NCBI RefSeq assembly: GCF_014655595.1
Contig: NZ_BNBL01000013.1
Span: 110,796 to 174,795, forward strand
Length of the DNA stretch: 64,000 nt
Source: Streptomyces griseocarneus
GTDB taxonomy: Bacteria; Actinomycetota; Actinomycetes; Streptomycetales; Streptomycetaceae
Direction: 5' to 3'
This document shows, piece by piece, positions 28,093 to 38,379 of the stretch (position 1 is its first letter; the number at the start of each line of letters is the position of its first letter). The position numbers were made by a program, and so were the translations under genes. Below the pieces are notes generated by a model. It did not search any database, was not told where the DNA came from, and saw only the letters and a program-made list of their open reading frames with translations.

Positions 28093-30123
28093 TCACACGC
28101 CCGTCCGCTCCCGCGCGTGCTCGTCCTCCTCCAGCAGCCGCTCCGCCAGGTTGTCCAGGGCGCGGTCCATGCGCGCCCGGTCCTCCGGGTCGGTGATGTC
28201 CCAGTCGTCGAGGTGCTCCGCGAGCCACGAGCGCCAGGCCGCGCCCAGCCGGTCGATCTCCGCCTCGCCGGCGGGCGTCAGGAGCAGCAGGTCGCCGTCC
28301 ACGCGCGCGTACCCGGCGGCGGCCGTCCGGGCGAAGGCCGGCTCCAGCACCTCCGGCGGCATCCGGTGGGCCGCGGCCACGGACATCAGGCTCGCCTCGC
28401 CGCGCACGCGCAGCCGCCAGTGGATCTGGCCGAGGGTCCACGCCTCGACCGGGCCGAGCCGGCTGCCGGAGGCCTCCAGCACCTGCCGGCTGACCGGCCC
28501 GTCCTTGGCCGCGCGCATCACGCCCGCCACCGCCCGCTCCAGCTGCCGGTCGGACTCGGCCGAGTCCGGCGCGGCGAACGCCTCCCCCATGTCCGAGGCG
28601 CCCGCCCGCGCGCTGTCGCGCAGCGGCACCTCCTTGAGGAACCACGCCACCACGAAGCCGAGCAGCGCGACCGGCACCACCCACCGGAAGACGTAGTCCA
28701 CGGTCGCCGCGTAGGCGTCGATCACCGGCGCGGCCTGGTCCGCCGTCAGCGCCCGCAGCCCCTGGGGGCTCAGGACGGCCGAGACGGGCACGCCGGGGGC
28801 TCGGTCGAGCGCGTCCAGCAGGTTGGGCTCGAGCCGGCCGCTGTAGAGGGTGCCGAAGACGGCCGTTCCGAAGGAGCTGCCGAGGGTGCGGAAGAAGGTG
28901 ACGCCGGAGGTGGCGGTGCCCAGCTCCCGGTACGCCACCGTGTTCTGCACCGCGATGGTCAGCACCTGCATGGCCAGGCCGATGCCGAGCCCGAGGACGA
29001 GCATGTACAGCGACTCCAGCCACACGCCCGTGGTGCGGCCCATCGTGGACATCAGGTACAGGCCCAGGGCCGTCACGGCCATTCCGGCGACCGGGAACCA
29101 GCGGTAGCGGCCGGTGCGGCTGACGACCGTGCCGGAGAGCATCGAGGTGCCCAGCAGCCCGGCGACCAGCGGCAGGGTCCGTACGCCCGACATCGTGGCG
29201 GAGACCCCGTCGACGTACTGCAGGTAGGTCGGCAGGTAGGTCATCGCGCCGAGCAGCGCGAAGCCGACGATGAAGCTGAGGATGGAGCAGACGGTGAAGA
29301 CGGGGTTGCGGAAGAGGTGCATGGGGAGCATGGGCTCCTTGGCCCGCAGCTCCACGACGACGAAGGCGGCGAGCAGCACCACCGCCCCGGTGAAGAGCCC
29401 GACGATCACCGCCGAGCCCCAGGCGTACTCGCTGCCGCCCCACTCCAGGCCGAGGACCAGCCCCGAGGAGCCGAGCGCGACGAGCACGATGCCCGCGTAG
29501 TCGATGACCGGGCGGACGGCCGAGCGGACGACCGGGATCGTCCGGGCCGCCATGACGACCATCACGATCGCCACGGGGACGTTGACGTAGAAGCACCAGC
29601 GCCAGGTGGCGTGGTCGGTGAAGACGCCGCCGAGCGTCGGCCCGACGACGGTGGTCACGCCGAAGACGGCGCCGAGGGCGCCCTGGTACTTGCCGCGCTC
29701 GCGCAGCGGGATGACGTCCGCGATCAGCGCCATGGCCGTGACCATCAGCCCGCCCCCGCCGACGCCCTGCACGGCGCGGGCGGCGATCAGCATGGGCATG
29801 GAGGTCGCCGCGCCCGCGAAGACCGAGCCGCCGACGAAGACGATCGCGCTGACCTGGAAGACCACCTTGCGGCCGAAGAGGTCGCCGAACTTGCCGACCA
29901 GGACCGTGGAGACCGTCTCGGCCAGCAGATAGGCGGTCACCACCCAGGCCATGTGCCCGCCGCCGCCCAGGTCGGCGACGATCGTGGGCAGCGCGGTCGA
30001 GACGATCGTCTGGTCGAGGGCCGCGAGCAGCATGCCGAGCACGATCGTGACGAAGACGAGGTTGGTGCGGCGGCGGCCGAGCGCCGGGGGTGCGGGCGGG
30101 GCGGTTGCGGTGGCCGTGGTCAT
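28093..30123 (-). CDS. 14-helix MFS drug exporter fused to a MarR-like winged-helix domain
   Basis: Residues 1-505 form a DHA2-type (14 helix) multidrug/H+ antiporter with LDQTIVSTALPTI in helix 1 and GKFGDLFGRK as motif A. After the last helix (ending FLKEVPLRD) the chain continues for about 170 cytoplasmic residues. These contain a winged-helix-like segment: VEAWTLGQIHWRL, then AAAHRMPPEVLEPAFARTAAAGYARV and LLLLTPAGEAEIDRL, resembling MarR recognition helix and wing. The extension may bind DNA, a ligand or only regulate transport. The ATG at 30121-30123 has GGGAGG upstream. It is divergent from the ECF transporter operon. Confidence 0.88.
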   Translation of the reverse strand: MTTATATAPPAPPALGRRRTNLVFVTIVLGMLLAALDQTIVSTALPTIVADLGGGGHMAWVVTAYLLAETVSTVLVGKFGDLFGRKVVFQVSAIVFVGGSVFAGAATSMPMLIAARAVQGVGGGGLMVTAMALIADVIPLRERGKYQGALGAVFGVTTVVGPTLGGVFTDHATWRWCFYVNVPVAIVMVVMAARTIPVVRSAVRPVIDYAGIVLVALGSSGLVLGLEWGGSEYAWGSAVIVGLFTGAVVLLAAFVVVELRAKEPMLPMHLFRNPVFTVCSILSFIVGFALLGAMTYLPTYLQYVDGVSATMSGVRTLPLVAGLLGTSMLSGTVVSRTGRYRWFPVAGMAVTALGLYLMSTMGRTTGVWLESLYMLVLGLGIGLAMQVLTIAVQNTVAYRELGTATSGVTFFRTLGSSFGTAVFGTLYSGRLEPNLLDALDRAPGVPVSAVLSPQGLRALTADQAAPVIDAYAATVDYVFRWVVPVALLGFVVAWFLKEVPLRDSARAGASDMGEAFAAPDSAESDRQLERAVAGVMRAAKDGPVSRQVLEASGSRLGPVEAWTLGQIHWRLRVRGEASLMSVAAAHRMPPEVLEPAFARTAAAGYARVDGDLLLLTPAGEAEIDRLGAAWRSWLAEHLDDWDITDPEDRARMDRALDNLAERLLEEDEHARERTGV

Positions 30124-30227
30124 CGTGACGTACCTCCCGTGCCCAGCATTTGGGGAGTCGCCCCCGCGCGCCACCTCTGGCGGGCGTGGGGCTGAGCCAG
30201 GGGCGCGCAGTCGCGTGTCGCACGCTC

Positions 30228-30244
30228 TTGCCACTTGTTCGCAG
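30228..30244. promoter_or_regulatory. Candidate Nur (nickel regulator) box before the ECF operon
   Basis: TTGCCA-N5-TCGCAG resembles the Streptomyces Nur consensus tTGCaa-N5-ttGCAA (from memory) in spacing and in the TTGC/GCA cores. It lies in the divergent region between the MFS exporter and the metal transporter, about 100 bp before the transporter start. Three flanking bases deviate. Confidence 0.35.
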
Positions 30245-30342
30245 CTGCCCCCTATCATCGAGCGCTCACGACGAGCGGTTCACGCGAGGAGCGGATCGCG
30301 CCTGGACCGGTGAACGACACGCACAACGGACGGAGCACCGCC

Positions 30343-31386
30343 ATGCACGTACCCGACGGGTTCATCGACGCCCCCGTCTCCCTGGCCGCCGGTGCCGTCG
30401 CCGCGACGGCCGTCGCGGTCGGCCTGCGCGGCGCCCGGCGGGAGCTGGACGAGCGCACGGCGCCGCTGGCCGGGCTCGTGGCCGCGTTCGTCTTCGCCGT
30501 CCAGATGCTGAACTTCCCCGTCGCCGCCGGCACCAGCGGGCATCTGCTGGGCGGCGCGCTCGCGGCGATCCTCGTCGGCCCCTATACCGGCGTCCTCTGC
30601 ATATCCGTGGTGCTGCTGATGCAGGGCGTGCTGTTCGCGGACGGCGGCCTCACGGCGCTCGGCGTGAACATCTGCGACATGGCCGTCGTCACCACGGTCG
30701 TCGCCTACGCCCTCTTCCGGCTGCTGGCGACCGTGCTGCCCAGGCGGCGCTCCTCGGTCACCGCCGCCGCGTTCGTGGCCGCGCTGGTGTCCGTGCCGGC
30801 CGCGGCCGGTGCCTTCACCCTGCTCTACGCGCTGGGCGGCACGACGGACGTGCCGATCGGCAAGGTGTTCACGGCCATGGTCGGCGTGCACGTCCTCATC
30901 GGCATCGGCGAGGCCGCGATCACCGCGCTGACCGTGGGCGCGGTCGTGGCCGTGCGGCCCGACCTGGTGTACGGCGCGCGCGGGCTGGCCAAGCCGCTCG
31001 AGCTGCGCACCGCCGAGGGGACGGTGATCGAGCCCGTCGTCTCCACCGCCCCTCCGCGCCCGGTCCGCCGCCTCGCGCTCGTCGGCCTCCTGGCCGCCCT
31101 CGCCCTCGCCGGCTTCGTCAGCTACTACGCCTCCACCAGCCCCGACGGCCTGGAGAAGGTCGCCCACGACAAGGGCATCGACAGCAAGGCCGAGGAGCAC
31201 GCCGCCAAGGACTCCCCGCTGGCGGACTACCAGGTCAAGGACGTCGGCGACGAGCGGATCTCGGGCGGCCTCGCCGGGGTGATCGGCGTGGGCGCGACGC
31301 TGGCGGTGGGCACGGGCGTGTTCGTCGCCGTCCGCCGGCGGCGCGGGCGCGCCGCCGAGCGGGCCGCGTCGGCCGGGACCGCCTGA
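30343..31386 (+). CDS. ECF nickel/cobalt transporter substrate subunit, CbiM/NikM fused to CbiN-like domain
   Basis: 347 aa. The mature-type N-terminus MHVPDGF is the Ni/Co-coordinating amino-terminal motif of CbiM/NikM, which requires translation to begin exactly at the ATG at 30343; GGACGGAG is upstream. Six to seven hydrophobic helices follow (to about 225). The C-terminal part (about 245-330) with SPDGLEKVAHDKG and an extra pair of helices is the CbiN/PDGLE-like domain that is a separate gene in many bacteria. The subunit captures Ni2+ or Co2+ for urease/hydrogenase/SOD or cobalamin. The stop is 1 bp before the CbiQ gene. Confidence 0.92.
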   Translation: MHVPDGFIDAPVSLAAGAVAATAVAVGLRGARRELDERTAPLAGLVAAFVFAVQMLNFPVAAGTSGHLLGGALAAILVGPYTGVLCISVVLLMQGVLFADGGLTALGVNICDMAVVTTVVAYALFRLLATVLPRRRSSVTAAAFVAALVSVPAAAGAFTLLYALGGTTDVPIGKVFTAMVGVHVLIGIGEAAITALTVGAVVAVRPDLVYGARGLAKPLELRTAEGTVIEPVVSTAPPRPVRRLALVGLLAALALAGFVSYYASTSPDGLEKVAHDKGIDSKAEEHAAKDSPLADYQVKDVGDERISGGLAGVIGVGATLAVGTGVFVAVRRRRGRAAERAASAGTA

Positions 31387-31387
31387 C

Positions 31388-32148
31388 ATGGGAGCGGGCC
31401 ACGCCCACAAGCTCTACCGGCACGCGCGCTCGCCCGTGCACGCCCTGCCGCCGCACTGCAAGATCGCGGCCGTCTTCTGCTTCGTGCTCGTCGTGGTGGC
31501 GACCCCGCGCGAGGCGCTGTGGGCCTTCGGGCTGTACGCGCTGCTGCTGGCCGTCGTCACGGCCGCGGCCCGCGTCCCGGCGGGCTTCCTGCTGCGCCGG
31601 CTGCTGATCGAGGTGCCGTTCGTGGCCTTCGCCCTGCTGATGCCGTTCGTGGCCGAGGGCGAGCGGGTGACGCTGTGGGGGCTCTCGCTCAGCGAGTCCG
31701 GGCTGTGGGGCGCCTGGAACATCCTCGCCAAGGGGACGCTGGGCGTCGCCGCGTCGGTGCTGCTGGCCTCCACGACCGAGCTGCGCGCGCTGCTGCTGGG
31801 GCTGCAGCGGCTGCGGATGCCCCCGCTGCTGGTCCAGATCGCGTCCTTCATGATCCGCTACGGCGACGTCATCACGGACGAGATGCGCCGCATGCGCATC
31901 GCCCGCGAGTCCCGCGGCTTCACCGCGCGCGGCGTACGGCACTGGAAGGTGCTGGCGACCTCCGCGGGGGCGCTGTTCATCCGCTCGTACGAGCGCGGCG
32001 AGCGCGTCCACCTGGCCATGGTGAGCCGGGGCTACACGGGCACGATGCCCGTGATCGACGAGGTGACGGCGACGCGTGCGCAGTGGACGTACGCCGCCGC
32101 GCTGCCGCTGGCCGCGCTGGCGGTCTGCCTGACCGGATGGATGCTGAC

Positions 32149-32152
<4 letters not shown>
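31388..32152 (+). CDS. cbiQ: ECF transporter transmembrane coupling protein CbiQ
   Basis: 254 aa with about five to six hydrophobic helices. Two Ala-Arg-Gly-type coupling motifs near the C-terminal half (MRIARESRGF near 170-180 and AMVSRGYTG near 208-216) dock on the ATPase. It forms the T-component linking CbiM to CbiO. It starts 1 bp after cbiM and overlaps cbiO by 4 bp (ATGA). Confidence 0.93.
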
Positions 32153-32913
<761 letters not shown>

Positions 32914-32995
32914 CCCCCCTGGTCCCGAGCACCCCCGGTCACGATGCACCATGGTGGATGGATTTGTTGTGATCGGCACGTGGGAGCGGGAAACA

Positions 32996-34183
32996 GTGGC
33001 GGACGGGGACGTGGACGTCCAGGGCACGGTGGCGGACGGTTTCGAACCGGTCCGGGACGCCTTCGCCGACAACTTCGCCCGGCGCGGTGAACGCGGCGCG
33101 GCCGTGGCCGTCTACCGGGACGGGCGCAAGGTCGTCGACCTGTGGGGCGGCACGCGCGACGCCGACGGGGGCACGGAACCGTGGCGGCGCGGCACGGCGC
33201 AGGTCGTCCGTTCCGCCACCAAGGGCGTGGCCGCCGCGGTCCTGCTCGTGCTGCACCAGCGCGGGCAGGTCGACCTGGACGCGCCGGTGGGCACGTACTG
33301 GCCGGAGTTCAAGGCGAACGGCAAGGAACGCGTCCTGGTGCGGCACCTGCTCGCGCACCGCGCCGGGCTGCCCGTGCTGGACACCCCGCTCACCCCCGCC
33401 CAGGCCGTCGACGGCGTCAGCGGCCCGCGGGCCGTCGCCGCGCAGGCCCCGGCGTGGGAGCCGGGCACGGACCACGGCTACCACGCGCAGACCTACAGCT
33501 GGCTGCTCGGCGAGCTGGTGCTGCGGGTGACCGGGCGGAGCATCGGCGAGTGGGTGGCGCAGGAGATATCCACCCCGCTGGGCCTGGACCTGTGGATAGG
33601 CCTGCCGGACGCCGAGCGCGGCCGGGTGGGCCGCGTGGCGGCCATCACGGCCCCGGCCGCCCCCGCCTCCGCGGGCCTGCGCGTACGCCCCAAGGCGTCG
33701 GTCGCCGACGCCTACCGCGACCCGGCGTCGCTGACGCACCGTGCGTTCGCCGCGATCGAGCCGCCCGCCGACGAGAACGACCCCGCCTACCGCGCCGCCG
33801 AGCTGCCCGCCTCGGCGGGCATCGCCACGGCGGACGCGCTGGCCCGCTTCTACGCCTCGCTGACCGGCGTGGTGGACGGCGGCCGGCGCCTGTTCGCCCC
33901 GGCCACGCTGACCATGGCCCGCTCGGAGGAGTCGGCGGGCCCGGACCGCGTCCTGGTCGTGAACACCCGCTTCGGCCTGGGCTACATGCTCCACGGCCCG
34001 GCCTCGCCGCTGCTGGCGCCCGGCTCCTTCGGCCACCCGGGCCGCGGCGGCTCGCTGGCCTTCGCCGACCCCGAGTCGGGGATCGCTTTCGGGTACGTCA
34101 CCAACGGCATGCAGAAGAACGTGACGGCCGACCCGCGCGCCCAGGCCCTGGTGCGGGCGGTTGGCAGGGCCCTGGCGGGGTAG
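32996..34183 (+). CDS. Beta-lactamase-like serine hydrolase / esterase (EstB type)
   Basis: 395-aa protein of the class C beta-lactamase fold without a signal peptide, so cytoplasmic. The nucleophile motif is S73-A-T-K76 (VVRSATKG), a Tyr motif lies in GYHAQTYSW and the third motif HPGRGG is near the C-terminus. These are the hallmarks of EstB-like esterases. Likely substrates are small esters or amides, not beta-lactams. I chose the GTG at 32996-32998 because GGGAGCGGG precedes it; an ATG at 32951 would add 15 unusual residues. Confidence 0.87.
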   Translation: MADGDVDVQGTVADGFEPVRDAFADNFARRGERGAAVAVYRDGRKVVDLWGGTRDADGGTEPWRRGTAQVVRSATKGVAAAVLLVLHQRGQVDLDAPVGTYWPEFKANGKERVLVRHLLAHRAGLPVLDTPLTPAQAVDGVSGPRAVAAQAPAWEPGTDHGYHAQTYSWLLGELVLRVTGRSIGEWVAQEISTPLGLDLWIGLPDAERGRVGRVAAITAPAAPASAGLRVRPKASVADAYRDPASLTHRAFAAIEPPADENDPAYRAAELPASAGIATADALARFYASLTGVVDGGRRLFAPATLTMARSEESAGPDRVLVVNTRFGLGYMLHGPASPLLAPGSFGHPGRGGSLAFADPESGIAFGYVTNGMQKNVTADPRAQALVRAVGRALAG

Positions 34184-34193
34184 TGCTCGCCGC

Positions 34194-34985
34194 ATGGCGG
34201 CGACGGGGCGGTTCGAGGGCTACGCGGTACTGATCACGGGCGCGGGGCGGGGCATCGGGGCGGCCACGGCGCGCCGCTTCGCCTCGGAGGGCGCGTCGGT
34301 GCTGCTGACGGACGTGGACGGCGAGCGGGCGGCGAAGGCCGCGGCGGCGCTGCGGGCGGACGGGCTGCGGGCGGAGTCGCTGGCGTGCGACGTCGCCGAC
34401 GGCGCCGCCTGCGAGGCGGCGACGGCGTGCGCGGTGGACCGCTTCGGCCGGCTGGACGTGCTGGTCAACAACGCCTTCTCCTGCCATCCGGACCCGGCGC
34501 TGGTGGAGGACTATCCGGACGAGGTCTGGGCCCGGGACCTCGACGTCACGCTGACCGGCGCGCTGCGCTGCGTACGGGCCGCGATGCCGCACCTGGCGGC
34601 GGCGGGCGGCCGGGGCTCGGTGGTGAGCGTCGGCTCGGTCAACGGCGAGCAGGACTTCGGCAACCACGCCTACAGCGCGGCCAAGGCGGGCCTGGCGAGC
34701 CTGACCCGCACCCTGGCGGGCCAGTGCGCGCCCCGGAACGTGCGGGTGAACCTGGTGGCGCCGGGCACGGTGCACACGCCCAACTGGGACGGCCGCGAGG
34801 AGGCGCTGGAGCGGGCGGCGGCCTTCTATCCGCTGGGGCGGGTGGGGCGGCCGGAGGACGTCGCCGCGGCGGTGGCGTTCCTGGCGTCGCCGGACGCCGC
34901 GTGGATCACGGGGGTCACGCTGCCGGTCGACGGCGGGATCCTCATCGGGAACGTGGGGCTGCGAGGGGCGCTGCGGCGCTCCTGA
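34194..34985 (+). CDS. Short-chain dehydrogenase/reductase
   Basis: 263-aa classical SDR: cofactor motif TGAGRGIG near 16-23, an acidic residue after strand 2 (TDVDGE) favouring NAD(H), NNA near 94-96, and the YSAAK catalytic motif with upstream Ser. The substrate is unknown. The ATG at 34194 lies only 11 bp after the serine hydrolase stop, and no strong ribosome site is visible, so it is probably translated by coupling. It is convergent with the tricorn gene, whose stop is 28 bp away. Confidence 0.87.
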   Translation: MAATGRFEGYAVLITGAGRGIGAATARRFASEGASVLLTDVDGERAAKAAAALRADGLRAESLACDVADGAACEAATACAVDRFGRLDVLVNNAFSCHPDPALVEDYPDEVWARDLDVTLTGALRCVRAAMPHLAAAGGRGSVVSVGSVNGEQDFGNHAYSAAKAGLASLTRTLAGQCAPRNVRVNLVAPGTVHTPNWDGREEALERAAAFYPLGRVGRPEDVAAAVAFLASPDAAWITGVTLPVDGGILIGNVGLRGALRRS

Positions 34986-35013
34986 CGACGGCGGCGGACC
35001 GTGCCGGACGGCG

Positions 35014-38000
35014 TCATCCCCTCGGCGGCAGCTCCGGCCGCCTCAGGTCGGGGACGTCCGAGTAGTCCGGCGCCCGGGCCGCGCCGTGCCGCTCCAGCAG
35101 GTCCAGGGCCAGGCGCACCGCGTCGTCGAGCTGCTTGTGGCGGCCCTCCGCCCAGTCCAGCGGGGTGCGGTCGACCTCGATGTCGGGCTCGACGCCGCGG
35201 TTCTCCACGCTCCAGCCGTACTCGTCGAACCACGCCGCGTTCATCGGCACGGTGATCGACGTGCCGTCGGCGAGCCGGTGACGGCCCGTCATCCCGACGA
35301 CGCCGCCCCAGGTGCGCAGGCCGACCACCGGCCCGATGCCCTGCAGCTTGAACGCCGCGGTGATCATGTCGCCGTCGGAGGACGTCATCTCGTCGGCGAT
35401 GGCGACGACCGGGCCGCGCGGGGCGTTGGAGGCGTACGAGACGGCCTCGGCGTCGCGGGTGAGGTCCCAGCCGATGATGGTGCGGGTCAGCTTCTCCACC
35501 ACCAGCTCGCTGATGTTGCCGCCCGCGTTGCCCCGTACGTCCACGATCAGCGCCGGCATGGACATCTCCCGGCGCAGGTCGCGGTTGAACTGGGCCCAGC
35601 CGGAGCCGCCCATGTCGGGGATGTGGAGGTAGCCGCACTTGCCGTCGCTGACCTCGCGGACCACCGCGCGGCGCTTGGCCACCCAGTCCTGGTAGCGCAG
35701 CGGCCGCTCGTCGACCAGCGGCACCACCGCGACCCGGCGTTCGTGCCCCTCGCCCTCGGGGGTGGCGAAGGTGAGCTCGACCGTCGTGCCGCCCGCCGCC
35801 GACAGCAGGGGGGCCGGGCCGGCGACGGGGTCCACCGGGCGGCCGTCGACGTGGGTGAGCACCGAGCCCTCGCGGATGCCGGAACCGGCCAGCGGCGAGC
35901 GGGCCTTGGAGTCGGAGGAGTCGCCGGGCAGGACGCGCCGGACCGCCCAGGAGCCGTCCTTGCGGTGGGTGAGGTTGGCGCCGAGCAGGCCGATGGCGCG
36001 CTGGTAGTGCGGCGGGCCCTCGTTGCGGCGGGCGGGGGTGACGTAGGCGTGCGAGGTGCCCAGCTCGCCGAGGACCTCGCGCAGCAGGTCGGCGAACTCG
36101 TCGGGCGAGGCGACGCGTTCGACCAGCGGCCGGTACTGCTCCAGCACGCCGTCCCAGTCGACGCCGCACATGCCCGGCTCCCAGAAGTAGGCCCGGACGA
36201 TCCGGCCCGCCTCGGCGTAGGCCTGCCGCCACTCGGCGGCCGGGTCGACCTCGTGCAGGATGCGCCGCATGTCGATGTAGACGGTCGTGTCGCTGTCCCC
36301 CGGGTCCGTGGCGGGCACGGCCCGCAGGTCGCCCTCGTCGTTGATGACCAGCCGGGTGCCGTCGCCGCTGACGGAGAACCAGTCCACGGAGGAGGTGAGT
36401 TCGGTGCGCTTGGCCTTGACGAGGTCGAAGTGCTCGAGCGTGGGACGGCCGGTGGTGTCGGCGGGGTTGGCGAAGGTCTCGCCCAGCGCGCCGGAGATCG
36501 GCCAGCGCAGCCACACCAGGCCGCCGCCGTGGACGGGGTGGAGGGAGGAGTACTTCGAGGCGGCCACCGGGAAGGGCGTCACCCGGCTCTCGAGCCCCTC
36601 CGCCTCCACCGTCACCGCGCCCTCGGTGTCGCCGGTGTCGTCCAGGTCCAGGCCGCCGCCGGCCGGGCGGCCCTCCGTCGACAGCGCGAAGGGCGAGGGC
36701 GTGGCGGAGGAGAGCGGCACGAGGTAGGGGCGGCAGCCCAGCGGGAAGGACAGGTCGCCGGTGTGCACGTCGTAGACCGGGTCGAAGCCGCGCCAGGAGA
36801 GGAAGGCGAGGTAGCGGCCGTCGCGGGTGAAGACCGGCTGCTCGTCCTCGAAGCGGCCGTCGGTGACGTCCACGACCGTCCGGTCCGACAGCCTGCCGAT
36901 CTTGATCTGCCGCAGCGAGCGCCCGATGCCCGGGTGGGACCAGGTCAGCCAGCCGGAGTCGGGCGAGAAGGCGAGGTCGCGCACGGGCCCGTTGGCCGAC
37001 CGGATCAGCTCGGTGACCTCGCCGTCCCCCTCGGCGGAGGCGTCGACGAGCAGCAGCCGCCCGTCGTGCGCGGCGATGGCCAGGCGCCCGCCGTCCGGGG
37101 CGGCGATCAGCTCGTGCACCCGCCCGATGCGGCCCGCGGCCAGGCGGCGCGGCGCGGAGGGGCCGGCGGCGCGCGGCAGCTGGGCGATCTCGACGGCGTC
37201 CTCGCCCTCGGCGTCGGTGACGTAGGCGACCCGGCCGGTCGCCCCCAGCATCTCCGGCAGCCGCACCCGGACGCCCGGGATGTCGGTGAGGGTCCGGGCG
37301 GGGCCGTCGCGGTGGGTCAGCCAGTACAGGCTGCCGCGCACCTGGACGGCGCTGGCGCGGCCCGTGCGGTCGACGCTCAGCGACTCGACGTGGCGGGAGG
37401 CCTGCACCTGGTACGTGCGCCGCCCGGCGCGCGGGCCGCCGAGGCGGATGTCCAGCCTGCGCGGGGAGCCGTCGGCGGCCAGGTCCTCGGCCAGCCAGAC
37501 CTCGCCCGCGCACTGGTAGACGACGCGTTCGCCGTCGGTGGAGGCGTGGCGGGCGTAGAAGTCCGCGTGGTCGGTGTGGCGGCGCAGGTCGGAGCCGTCG
37601 TGCCGGCAGGAGTAGAGGTTGCCGATGCCCTCGTGGTCGGAGAGGAAGGCGATGCGGTCGCCGACGAACATCACCGAGTCCAGGTGGCCGCCGAGCTCCG
37701 GCAGCAGCCGGGTGCCCTGCAGCCACAGCCGGCCCGTCGCGCCGCCCCGGTAGCGCTTCCAGGAGGCGGGCTCGTGCGGGGGCTTGCCGGTGAGGATCAG
37801 GGTCTTGTGCTCGCCGGCCACGTCGGCGACGGCGATGTCGGAGAGCGGGCCCCAGGGCAGCTGGCCGCCGGGGCCGCCGTCGGCGTGCACCTTGTAGGCC
37901 CAGGAGTAGTACGAGAACGGCTGGCCGTGCGAGCTGACCGCCAGGATGTGGGAGACGCCGTCCTCGGGGGGCGTCCAGCCGCAGACCCGGGTGTCGGTGC

Positions 38001-38283
38001 TGCCCCAGTAGGAGAGCCGGCGGGCCGGGCCGCCGTCGACGGAGGCGAGGTGGATCTCCGGGTCGAGGCTGCGCCAGCTGGTGAAGGCGATGTGCCGCCC
38101 GTCCGGGGAGAAGCGCGGGTGCCCGACCCTGGTGCGGTCGACGGTCAGCCGCCAGGCCCGCCCGGCGCCGTCCCCGGCGGCGGCCAGCGGGGCCAGCCAG
38201 AGGTCGTCCTCGGCGGCGAAGCAGAGCCGGTCGCCGTGCAGATGGGGAAAGCGGATGTAGGCGTCGTCGCTCACGCCTCCCAT
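35014..38283 (-). CDS. Tricorn protease
   Basis: 1089-aa cytosolic self-compartmentalising protease acting downstream of the proteasome on short peptides. Two N-terminal beta-propellers (about 5-640), a helical C1 domain, a PDZ domain and the C2 catalytic domain follow the archaeal layout. Catalytic elements are visible: GTSHAYV (Ser-His pair), EMTSSDGDM (nucleophile Ser) and NRGVEPDI (Glu). The size matches the family. The ATG at 38281-38283 is used; a GTG 9 bp downstream (38272-38274) is an alternative start. It is divergent from the TetR-MmpL unit, and two TetR-like operators lie in between. Confidence 0.93.
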   Translation of the reverse strand: MGGVSDDAYIRFPHLHGDRLCFAAEDDLWLAPLAAAGDGAGRAWRLTVDRTRVGHPRFSPDGRHIAFTSWRSLDPEIHLASVDGGPARRLSYWGSTDTRVCGWTPPEDGVSHILAVSSHGQPFSYYSWAYKVHADGGPGGQLPWGPLSDIAVADVAGEHKTLILTGKPPHEPASWKRYRGGATGRLWLQGTRLLPELGGHLDSVMFVGDRIAFLSDHEGIGNLYSCRHDGSDLRRHTDHADFYARHASTDGERVVYQCAGEVWLAEDLAADGSPRRLDIRLGGPRAGRRTYQVQASRHVESLSVDRTGRASAVQVRGSLYWLTHRDGPARTLTDIPGVRVRLPEMLGATGRVAYVTDAEGEDAVEIAQLPRAAGPSAPRRLAAGRIGRVHELIAAPDGGRLAIAAHDGRLLLVDASAEGDGEVTELIRSANGPVRDLAFSPDSGWLTWSHPGIGRSLRQIKIGRLSDRTVVDVTDGRFEDEQPVFTRDGRYLAFLSWRGFDPVYDVHTGDLSFPLGCRPYLVPLSSATPSPFALSTEGRPAGGGLDLDDTGDTEGAVTVEAEGLESRVTPFPVAASKYSSLHPVHGGGLVWLRWPISGALGETFANPADTTGRPTLEHFDLVKAKRTELTSSVDWFSVSGDGTRLVINDEGDLRAVPATDPGDSDTTVYIDMRRILHEVDPAAEWRQAYAEAGRIVRAYFWEPGMCGVDWDGVLEQYRPLVERVASPDEFADLLREVLGELGTSHAYVTPARRNEGPPHYQRAIGLLGANLTHRKDGSWAVRRVLPGDSSDSKARSPLAGSGIREGSVLTHVDGRPVDPVAGPAPLLSAAGGTTVELTFATPEGEGHERRVAVVPLVDERPLRYQDWVAKRRAVVREVSDGKCGYLHIPDMGGSGWAQFNRDLRREMSMPALIVDVRGNAGGNISELVVEKLTRTIIGWDLTRDAEAVSYASNAPRGPVVAIADEMTSSDGDMITAAFKLQGIGPVVGLRTWGGVVGMTGRHRLADGTSITVPMNAAWFDEYGWSVENRGVEPDIEVDRTPLDWAEGRHKQLDDAVRLALDLLERHGAARAPDYSDVPDLRRPELPPRG

Positions 38284-38332
38284 GGTTTCGGCGCCCGGGG
38301 GCCCCGGCAACTCGGTTCGTGACGGAGAACAC

Positions 38333-38356
38333 CATCGAAACGATGCCGTTTCGATG
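38333..38356. promoter_or_regulatory. TetR-type operator 1 (tricorn/TetR divergent region)
   Basis: CATCGAAACG-ATGC-CGTTTCGATG, perfect 10-bp inverted repeat. It shares the CGAAAC/GTTTCG core with operator 2 but has a longer spacer. It is nearer the tricorn gene. Confidence 0.7.
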
Positions 38357-38379
38357 AGCGCCGGGCTTACCCTCGTACG

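Noticed and set aside
30124..30342. Cobalamin riboswitch upstream of the ECF transporter
   Set aside because: No recognisable B12 box or long structured leader; the region is only about 220 bp and shared with a divergent gene.
32951..32995. Upstream ATG for the serine hydrolase
   Set aside because: No ribosome site precedes it and the extra 15 residues do not fit family N-termini; the GTG at 32996 has a good site.
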